In this document: positions 1 through 6,582 of the stretch, one piece after another | Position numbering within the stretch: the stretch's first letter is position 1 | How the letters are laid out: the number at the start of each line of letters is the position of its first letter | NCBI GenBank assembly: GCA_016209155.1 | Contig: JACQWU010000335.1 | Span: forward strand, 1-7,471 | Length of the DNA stretch: 7,471 bases | Direction of reading: 5' to 3' | Source: Candidatus Desantisiibacteriota bacterium | GTDB lineage: Bacteria; JACRDZ01 | The notes under the pieces: model-generated | The model's database searches: none | The model's input: only the letters and a program-made list of their open reading frames with translations | What the model was told of the DNA's origin: nothing | Program-made: the position numbers and the translations under genes

Positions 1-2
1 GT

Positions 3-512
3 ATGTTTCGGGCGGATTTATATTATAGATTGAATGTGGTTCCGATTTTTATTATCCCTTTGCGCCAGCGCAAGGAAGACATCCCGGCTCTTGTTTTACA
101 TTTTTTACAAAAATTTAATGATGAAAATAATAAAAATGTTTCAATATCTCCCGATATTCTTGAAATATTTTTAAAATATGACTGGCCCGGGAATGTCAGA
201 GAGCTTGAAAATTATATAGAGAGACTCGTTGTAATGAGTTTCGATGAAAAAATAACCAGTGACAGTCTGTCCTTTATCGAATTCAATGCAGAAAAATCAG
301 CAGGTGATACCGGCATAAAGACACATATATCTCAAGAGAGGCCATCAAATGAATTGGCAAAAAGTCTTGAGGAAATCGAAAAAGAAAAAATTCTTGAATC
401 CTTACGGCTGTGTGCAAACGTTCAGTCAAAAGCCGCACGCCGATTAGGTATTACCCCCCGCAAGCTTGGCCTGCGTATAAAAAAATATGGTATAGTTCTT
501 GATGAAAAATGA
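3..512 (+). CDS. Sigma-54-dependent transcriptional activator, C-terminal part (5' end outside the window)
   Basis: This is the last 169 codons of an enhancer-binding protein that remodels sigma-54 RNA polymerase using ATP. The visible N-terminus, FRADLYYRLNV, lies late in the AAA+ domain and is followed by PLRQRKEDIPAL. The WPGNVRELENYIERL motif at about residues 60-74 is typical of the end of this ATPase domain. After a polar linker (about 90-115) comes a Fis-type helix-turn-helix at about 120-165 (KAARRLGITPRKLGLRIKKYGI), which would bind upstream activator sites. Walker A/B and any receiver, GAF or PAS sensor domain lie before the window, so the signal it senses cannot be told. The HTH resembles those of NtrC/NifA-like activators, but a specific name is not justified. 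The ATG at position 3 is an internal methionine, not the start. No -24/-12 promoter was seen in this window, so its target is not evident. The family assignment is secure. Confidence 0.93.
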   Translation: MFRADLYYRLNVVPIFIIPLRQRKEDIPALVLHFLQKFNDENNKNVSISPDILEIFLKYDWPGNVRELENYIERLVVMSFDEKITSDSLSFIEFNAEKSAGDTGIKTHISQERPSNELAKSLEEIEKEKILESLRLCANVQSKAARRLGITPRKLGLRIKKYGIVLDEK

Positions 513-603
513 CAAAACATAATAAATTCACTTTCAGTCCTTTTCAAAGTTTATCTTTATTTACATCTTTTAACAGCAATTTTCAGTGAATTAAAAAATC
601 CTT

Positions 604-711
604 GGGATTGCTTCGCAGAGTTTGCACTTAAGAGAAACGAATGTGCTCCGCAATGACGAGTAAAAGTTTCGTAATATGTGATTGTGAAGAGCTTTATCCT
701 GAAGCAATCTC
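604..711. repeat. Probable dispersed repeat element with GATTGCTTC / GAAGCAATC inverted ends
   Basis: GATTGCTTC (606-614) is matched by its exact reverse complement GAAGCAATC (701-709). Inside, ATTGCTTCGC (607-616) is followed by CTCCGCAATGACGAG (646-660), which gives a second, imperfect internal pairing (ATTGC with GCAAT). Short intergenic elements built on ATTGCTTCGC...GCAATGACGAG are, from general knowledge, recurrent in several unrelated bacterial genomes. The block is richer in G+C than its surroundings, which also suggests an inserted element. No protein is encoded. Only one copy is in this window, so repetition in this genome is inferred, not seen. Confidence 0.45.
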
Positions 712-763
712 CTGTTATTTCCACCGAGAATTGCTGAGGTTGAAAAGGTTGGAAAAGGTCAGC

Positions 764-792
764 TTGACAGTATACTTAAATTCATGTAACAT
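764..792 (+). promoter_or_regulatory. Candidate sigma-70-type promoter for serS-uppP
   Basis: A perfect -35 box TTGACA (764-769) is separated by exactly 17 bases from TAACAT (787-792), which matches four of six -10 positions. Transcription would begin near 799, giving a leader of about 88 nt before the serS start codon. It is the only well-spaced candidate I noticed in this gap. The assignment rests on sequence match alone. Confidence 0.45.
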
Positions 793-817
793 TTTGAGAA
801 ACTATTAGGGAATATGA

Positions 818-847
818 ACTGAAGGGAGAGAGATTTTAAACTTCAGT
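818..847 (+). promoter_or_regulatory. Small hairpin in the serS leader
   Basis: ACTGAAG (818-824) can pair with CTTCAGT (841-847) around a 16-nt loop. The 3' arm is the first seven bases of the 27-bp dispersed repeat, so the hairpin may be a side effect of a degenerate inverted partner of that repeat and not a regulatory device. No run of T follows, so it is not an intrinsic terminator. Confidence 0.3.
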
Positions 848-867
848 CTTCAGTCTAAATACCTGAA
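841..867 (+). repeat. 27-bp dispersed repeat, copy 1 (solo, forward)
   Basis: This block begins with a tandem CTTCAGT heptamer pair (841-847, 848-854) followed by CTAAATACCTGAA. It matches the reverse complement of 3003-3029 at 26 of 27 positions, the one difference being T854 against C. It lies 8 bases before the serS Shine-Dalgarno sequence, inside the leader transcript. A 27-nt near-identity in a 7.5-kb window is far beyond chance, so common descent of the copies is secure. The nature of the element (REP-like) is inference. Confidence 0.8.
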
Positions 868-1531
868 AAGCTATAAGGAGCGGATTATGCTGGATCTTAA
901 ATTTATACGTAATAATATGGAAATAGTGCGTAGCGCACTAAAAAATCGCGGGGATACAGTTAAAATAGATGAATTTTCAGCGCTTGATGTAAAACGCAGA
1001 GAGGTTTTAATGCAAGTAGAATCTTTAAGGCACAAGCAAAAAAACGCTTCTGAACAAATAGCTGAATCAAAGAAAAAAGGTGAATCTTCACTGGAATTGT
1101 TATCTGAGATGAAAGATGTTTCAGCTCAGATTAAAAAACATGAAAAAGAACTTGAAGAAGTAGAAAACACATTGAAAAATTTACTGCTTTATATCCCCAA
1201 TCTTCCTCATGCAAGTGTTCCCATAGGAAAAGATGAACAGGATAACATTGAAGTCCGCCGCTGGGGCGAAATACCATGTTTTGATTTCACTCCTCTTGGT
1301 CATGGGGAGCTTGGTGAATGTCTGGATATATTGGATTTTAAAAGAGGTGTTAAAATTGCCCGTGCGCGATTTTGTCTTTATAAGGGGTACGGAGCACGGA
1401 TGGAACGCGCGCTTATAAATTTTATGCTGGACCTTCATACAAAAAAACACGGTTACAAAGAAATTCTGCCGCCTTTTTTAGTTAATCCGGAAAGTATGAC
1501 GGGGACAGGCCAACTGCCTAAATTTGAAGAA

Positions 1532-1534
1532 TAA
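1532..1534 (+). other. Premature in-frame stop codon in serS
   Basis: TAA lies in the serS frame between codons for KFEE and LFK, where related enzymes commonly carry an acidic residue. TAA also terminates glmS (5911-5913) and the secreted protein (4068-4070), so it acts as a normal stop in this genome. Downstream, ATG 1619 is preceded by GGGAG (1606-1610) at 8-nt spacing and could in principle restart translation. The product would lack the N-terminal arm and motif 1. Confidence 0.9.
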
Positions 1535-3002
<1,468 letters not shown>

Positions 3003-3015
<13 letters not shown>

Positions 3016-3029
3016 GCTGAAGACTGAAG
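3003..3029 (-). repeat. 27-bp dispersed repeat, copy 2 (reverse), overlapping the 3' end of uppP
   Basis: The reverse complement of this block matches 841-867 at 26 of 27 positions. Bases 3003-3015 form the end of uppP including its TAG stop, so the repeat contributes coding sequence. With copy 3 it forms an inverted pair. Confidence 0.8.
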
Positions 3030-3067
3030 GATATTAGTCAGTACCTAAAAGCCTTCCGCCTTCAGCC
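3015..3067. repeat. Imperfect hairpin formed by inverted repeat copies
   Basis: GGCTGAAG (3015-3022) pairs with CTTCAGCC (3060-3067). After a 3-by-3 internal loop (ACT/CGC), GAAGG (3026-3030) pairs with CCTTC (3052-3056). The apical loop is 21 nt. The hairpin begins at the last base of the uppP stop codon. It could protect the 3' end of the mRNA or reduce read-through. No T-tract follows on the + strand, so it is not a canonical intrinsic terminator. Confidence 0.6.
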
Positions 3068-3076
3068 TATACACCT
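3053..3076 (+). repeat. Dispersed repeat, copy 3 (forward, diverged)
   Basis: Aligned to the first 24 positions of the unit (in the copy 2 version), this block agrees at 20 of 24. It shares an uninterrupted CTTCAGCCTA core. It faces copy 2 across a 23-nt spacer, giving the head-to-head arrangement seen in REP doublets (BIMEs). The divergence makes it less certain than the other two copies. Confidence 0.55.
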
Positions 3077-3077
3077 T

Positions 3078-3278
3078 TTAATATGCCGGTAACTTTCTTG
3101 TTTCTAATATTTTATGAATTTCTTCCAATCCATTACTGCCTGTCACCTTATGGTGCATAATTTTATCAGCCAAATCTAAAATTTTCTTTATATCATTATA
3201 ATCCAGCAGGCTGAAAGCAATATTGTTCCAGCTGTCACGCGCAATAAAAGACCAGACTTCACCAAGCACCCAGTGCAA
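3078..3278 (-). pseudogene. Possible remnant of a small gene of unknown function
   Basis: A minus-strand frame of 66 codons from TTG 3278 to TAA 3078 encodes a plausible-looking peptide (three Trp; LDYNDIKKILDLADKIMHH and LEEIHKILETRKLPAY could form helices). The frame stays open upstream for about 14 more codons (to about 3320, reading NIKDITFNDTQT before the TTG) without any ATG or GTG, and then meets a stop. The only upstream ATG, with an AAGGA-like sequence before it, is in another frame. This suggests a truncated or frameshifted gene and not an intact one. I recognise no family. It is the only possible minus-strand gene here, and chance openness cannot be excluded. Confidence 0.3.
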
Positions 3279-3379
3279 AGTCTGTGTATCATTGAATGTT
3301 ATATCCTTAATATTTTCTTATTTTAGTTTATTTCCAATTTATATGTCAACTCAAATTTTTTTATTTTAATTAGAAAAGA

Positions 3380-3408
3380 TTTACTTGAATACTTTTTTAA
3401 TATATAAT
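3380..3408 (+). promoter_or_regulatory. Candidate promoter of the secreted hypothetical protein
   Basis: A perfect -10 TATAAT (3403-3408) lies 17 bases after TTTACT (3380-3385), which matches four of six -35 positions. Transcription would start near 3415, about 45 nt before the start codon. The surrounding DNA is extremely A+T-rich, which makes chance -10 matches more likely. Confidence 0.45.
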
Positions 3409-3458
3409 GGTATATATAGTCAAGATAAATATAAAATTTATATAGGAGAAAAATTAAT

Positions 3459-4070
3459 ATGAAAAATAAAAAAATATATATATTTATGATTTTATCACTT
3501 TTAATAATGTCAGGTATAGATAAATTAAATGCATGGGAACACAAGGATATTTCAAAAAAAGATATAAGTGAAAACTTTGATGAAAGTCAATATGTACGAT
3601 TAAGCAATGAAGATAAATTTTTTATTTCATTCGCAATTTCTGTCCCTAAAATAGTTGAAAATAACATAGATAACCTTATTGCATTAAAAAGGATTGAAGC
3701 TGATAAGCGTGATTTGAAAATTAAAGAGGAAATGGAGTTTCTTAATCTGAATGAAGGAATTTGTGTGACCATAGGTATTTTAGGCAAATTTTGGACAAAT
3801 TATAAACCTAATATTGGAGGGATTGCCGACAGGATTTATATTGAAAATGACAAAGGGAGCTCATATTCTTACAAAAAGATAATTAAAAATATTACTTCTG
3901 ATAATTTGGAAGATAAAGATAGTCTGGTTTTATCATTTCCAAAACAAGTTGTTACCAGTGATAACAAAAATATCCATATTGTGATAAGAGGAATAGATAA
4001 AAATGCACCTTTAGAAAAACAGGTTAAGGTGACTTTTCCTCAAGAAGTGGTTTCATATCTTCTTAAGTAA
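3459..4070 (+). CDS. Secreted or periplasmic protein of unknown function
   Basis: I do not recognise this 203-residue protein. It starts at ATG 3459 with AGGAG at 3444-3448. The N-terminus is a clear signal peptide: basic MKNKK, a hydrophobic stretch at 6-20 (IYIFMILSLLIMSGI) and a likely signal peptidase I site after LNA (residue 25). There is no lipobox cysteine, so a soluble exported protein is more likely than a lipoprotein. The mature part starts with a charged segment rich in Lys, Asp and Glu (26-60), followed by a probable helix (about 66-96, charged residues and Leu/Ile). The C-terminal half alternates polar and hydrophobic residues as in beta strands (DRIYIEND, SLVLSFPKQVV, NIHIVIRG, QVKVTFP). 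It has one cysteine in the mature chain and no further membrane segment. It is separated from both neighbours by its own gaps and promoters, so it is probably a single-gene unit. Coding character and export are secure; function is not. Confidence 0.8.
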   Translation: MKNKKIYIFMILSLLIMSGIDKLNAWEHKDISKKDISENFDESQYVRLSNEDKFFISFAISVPKIVENNIDNLIALKRIEADKRDLKIKEEMEFLNLNEGICVTIGILGKFWTNYKPNIGGIADRIYIENDKGSSYSYKKIIKNITSDNLEDKDSLVLSFPKQVVTSDNKNIHIVIRGIDKNAPLEKQVKVTFPQEVVSYLLK

Positions 4071-4105
4071 ACCATCCTCAAAGAATAACACTTCAAAGAA
4101 TATCC

Positions 4106-4134
4106 TTGACAACAACGTATTAATCTAATAAAAT
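4106..4134 (+). promoter_or_regulatory. Promoter of the glmS - transaldolase - kdsD operon
   Basis: TTGACA (4106-4111) is a perfect -35 box, followed after 17 bases by TAAAAT (4129-4134), five of six -10 positions. Transcription would start near 4141, leaving a leader of roughly 45 nt with AGGAG (4175-4179) 5 nt before the glmS ATG. This leader is too short for a glmS ribozyme riboswitch. It is the strongest promoter candidate in the window. Confidence 0.65.
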
Positions 4135-4184
4135 TTTTTTTTGTATATTTTTAACTTAAACGCAGTATCATCATAGGAGTAATT

Positions 4185-5913
4185 ATGTGCGGGATTATAT
4201 GGTATATAGGCAGTAAAGAAGTTGTTCCGATACTTTTAAACGGATTAAAAAAATTGGAATATCGCGGTTATGATTCTGCTGGAATTGCAATAGTTATCGA
4301 CGGCAGAATTGCAATAAGCAGAAATCAAGGCAAAATAAAGGATCTGGAAGAAAAAATTTCAGGTAAAAAACTTTTATCTTCCATCGGGATCGGGCATACG
4401 CGATGGGCTACACACGGAAAACCTTCAGAGGAAAATGCCCATCCGCATATTGATTGTAATAATAATATTGTTATAGTTCATAATGGTATTATAGAAAATT
4501 ATCTTGAGTTGAAAAAACAGTTAATCAAAGAAGGACATATTTTCAGATCCGAGACAGATACAGAAGTTCTGGTTCATCTCATAGAAAAATTTTATAAAGG
4601 TAAAAACCTGATAAAAGCTGTACAGCAGATGATTAAGAAGATTAAAGGCGCTTATGCTCTCGGAGTCATGAGTTCACAAGAACCCGATAAATTAATTGCA
4701 GTAAAAAATAGAAGTCCTTTAGTTATAGGAGAGGGGAAAAATGAATTTTTTATTGCATCTGATATGCCGGCTATCCTGAATTATACGAGAAAAGTAATTT
4801 ATCTTGATGATAATGAAATGGCAATACTTACAAGAGAAAAACTTTCCATATGTAAATCCCATACAGGTAAAAGTCTAAAGAAAAAAACAGAGGAAATAGC
4901 ATGGGATCCAATACAGGCTGAAAAAGGGGGATTCCGGCATTTCATGCTTAAAGAAATATGTGAACAACCGCGTGTTGTCGAAGATACATTCTTATCATGC
5001 GGGTATGGTTGGTAAATATATAATTGAGGATCTGCTTAAGATTCCTGTAGAAGTCGATATTGCATCAGAATTCAGATATAGAAATCCAATAATTAACAGG
5101 AATGATCTTGTAATTGCTATTTCTCAATCCGGAGAAACTGCTGATACTCTGGCGGCAGTACATCTTGCAAAAGAAAAAGGCGCCAATCTTGCTGCTATTT
5201 GTAATGTAATTGGAAGTTCTCTTGCCCGCGAAGCACACGGAGTAATATATACCCATGCCGGACCTGAAATAGGTGTGGCATCAACTAAGGCATTTACTTC
5301 ACAGCTTGTTGCTATTTATGTATTTGCTTTGTTTCTGGGCAAGACCACTAAAAGAATATCTTTACATGATATAGAAAAAATCACCAGAGAATTAAGAAGA
5401 ATACCTAAATATATCGAGGATATAATAACTGATATTGAAAAAAATATTAAAAAAGAGTCTTATAAATATTTTAATTATACAAATTTTTTATATCTGGGAA
5501 GAGGGATAAATTATCCTATTGCTCTGGAAGGGGCATTAAAATTAAAAGAAATTTCCTATATTCATGCTGAAGGATATCCGGCAGGTGAAATGAAACACGG
5601 GCCTATAGCTTTAATTGATGATAATATGCCGGTTGTGGTAATTGCTCCGGATGGAAAAATAAATGAAAAAATTATGGCAAATATAGAAGAAGTTAAAGCC
5701 CGGGATGGGATTGTTATTTCCATAACTACAAAAGGGAATAAAGAGATAATAATAAAAAGTGATAGTAGTTTTGTTATTCCAAAAACAATGGAAATATTAA
5801 GCCCTCTTTTGACTATTATTCCTTTGCAATTACTGGCTTATTATATAGCAGTTAAGCGCGGATGCGATGTGGATCAGCCGAGGAATCTGGCTAAAAGTGT
5901 TACAGTTGAATAA
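4185..5913 (+). pseudogene. glmS: Glutamine-fructose-6-phosphate aminotransferase, broken by an internal deletion and frameshift
   Basis: GlmS makes glucosamine-6-phosphate from fructose-6-phosphate and glutamine, the first step to UDP-GlcNAc. The first frame (276 codons) carries the N-terminal glutaminase: MCGII with nucleophile Cys2, HTRWATHG (71-78), HNGIIENY (99-106) and SETDTEV (122-128), then the start of the first SIS domain (MLKEICEQPRVVEDTF). It shifts at about 4986-4992 and ends at 5015. The next frame resumes with SYHAGMVGKY and reads SQSGETADT, IGVASTKAFT, then the second SIS domain with LKEIS, KHGP and the terminal DQPRNLAKSVTVE. These hold the equivalents of E. coli Glu488, His504 and Lys603. 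The two parts add up to about 577 residues against about 608. Roughly 30-36 codons between VVEDT and SYHAG, including the CGT of the substrate-binding CGTS loop, are missing. Frame arithmetic requires the lost length to leave a remainder of 2 after division by 3. As written the enzyme is non-functional. Trp6 replaces the usual Gly of CGIVG. Confidence 0.93.
4983..4995 (+). other. Deletion/frameshift junction in glmS
   Basis: Read in the first frame the bases encode D-T-F; read in the second they encode S-Y of SYHAG. The residues normally preceding SYHAG are CGT, and a Gly-Thr codon pair would supply a GGTACAT-like sequence. This resembles the GATACAT found at 4983-4989. The join could therefore reflect slippage between short similar sequences. 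This origin is inference, as the lost sequence is not available. Confidence 0.75.
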
Positions 5914-5931
5914 ATTAAAAGGAGAAATAAA

Positions 5932-6582
5932 ATGAAATTTTTTGTGGACAGCGCAAATCTTGAAGTTATAAAAAATGCTCTGGAGCTGGGACTTGCGGAT
6001 GGAGTAACAACAAATCCGACATTAATAGCTAAAGAAGGAAAGGATTTTAAGAAAATAATTAATGATATTTGTAAAATTGTTGACGGGCCTGTAAATGTGG
6101 AAGTGTTAAGTATGGATTTTGAAGGAATTATTAAAGAATCCAGGGAATTGGTAAAATGGGGTTCCAATATAGTAATAAAAATACCCATGACGCGTAACGG
6201 TTTGCGTGCAGTTAAAAAACTAAATGAGCTGAAAATTAAAACGAATGTTACTCTTATATTTAATGCAAGTCAGGCACTTTTAGCGGCTCGTGCGGGCGCA
6301 ACTTATGTCTGTCCTTTTGTAGGCAGGCTGGATGATATAAGTCATAATGGAATGGATGTTATTCATGACATTTTACATATTTTTTCAAATTATGATTTTG
6401 AATGCGAAGTAATTGCGGCAAGCATCCGCAATCCTTTGCATGTGCTGGAAGCCGCAAGAATTGGAGCGGATATAGTTACTGTCCCGTCAAATGTTATTGA
6501 GCAGATGATATTGCATCCGCTTACAGATATAGGTATAAAAAAATTCAATGAAGACTGGAAAAAAGTGCAAAATGAAAAATGA
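5932..6582 (+). CDS. tal: Transaldolase, short TalC/Fsa-type
   Basis: This is a 216-residue, single-domain TIM barrel of the small transaldolase/fructose-6-phosphate aldolase family, at normal length. Transaldolase moves a dihydroxyacetone unit between fructose-6-P and erythrose-4-P or sedoheptulose-7-P, linking glycolysis to the pentose phosphate pathway in the cytoplasm. Asp6 (FFVDSAN), Asn28 ([10 protein letters not shown]) and the Schiff-base Lys83 (VIKIPMT) are in place. So are [17 protein letters not shown] and [10 protein letters not shown]. Glu57 (VEV) and Phe129 (CPFVGR) occupy positions that, in E. coli fructose-6-P aldolase, are Gln59 and Tyr131, but in true transaldolases are Glu and Phe. 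Transaldolase activity is therefore the better prediction. ATG 5932 follows AAGGAG (5919-5924) at 7 nt. The gene starts 18 nt after the glmS stop and overlaps kdsD by 11 nt, so all three are probably cotranscribed. Confidence 0.93.
   Translation: MKFFVDSANLEVIKNALELGLADGVTTNPTLIAKEGKDFKKIINDICKIVDGPVNVEVLSMDFEGIIKESRELVKWGSNIVIKIPMTRNGLRAVKKLNELKIKTNVTLIFNASQALLAARAGATYVCPFVGRLDDISHNGMDVIHDILHIFSNYDFECEVIAASIRNPLHVLEAARIGADIVTVPSNVIEQMILHPLTDIGIKKFNEDWKKVQNEK

Larger units (their letters stand above)
513..886. other. Gene-free intergenic region between the sigma-54 activator and serS
   Basis: No convincing coding sequence or RNA gene is visible in these 374 bases. An 8-bp inverted repeat (AATTCACT 525-532, AGTGAATT 585-592) encloses a long 52-nt loop and is a poor terminator candidate. 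A more GC-rich repeat-like block with inverted ends lies at about 604-711. It is followed by a sigma-70-like promoter (764-792), a small hairpin (818-847) and a copy of a 27-bp dispersed repeat (841-867), just before the serS ribosome binding site. There is no T-box-like conserved sequence, so serS regulation by tRNA sensing is not supported. Confidence 0.6.

Noticed and set aside
525-592. Intrinsic terminator after the sigma-54 activator
   Set aside because: The 8-bp A+T-rich stem encloses a 52-nt loop and is followed by A residues, not T.
793-886. T-box or other tRNA-sensing leader before serS
   Set aside because: The leader is short, has no T-box consensus and no terminator hairpin with a T-tract.
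1532-1534. Reassigned TAA codon (alternative genetic code)
   Set aside because: TAA ends glmS and the secreted protein at expected positions, and no other conserved gene here contains an internal TAA.
3401-3418. TATATA palindrome around the promoter as an operator
   Set aside because: Low-complexity TA repeats are expected by chance in this A+T-rich stretch.
3323-3544. Minus-strand ORF of 73 codons
   Set aside because: It is composed almost only of Ile, Phe, Leu, Tyr and Lys from A+T-rich DNA and overlaps the promoter and signal peptide of the secreted protein gene.
4135-4184. glmS ribozyme riboswitch in the glmS leader
   Set aside because: The predicted leader is only about 45 nt, far shorter than the ribozyme, and shows none of its structure.
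4960-5015. Programmed ribosomal frameshift in glmS
   Set aside because: A frameshift would not restore the missing 30-36 conserved residues, and no slippery heptamer with downstream structure is evident at the junction.
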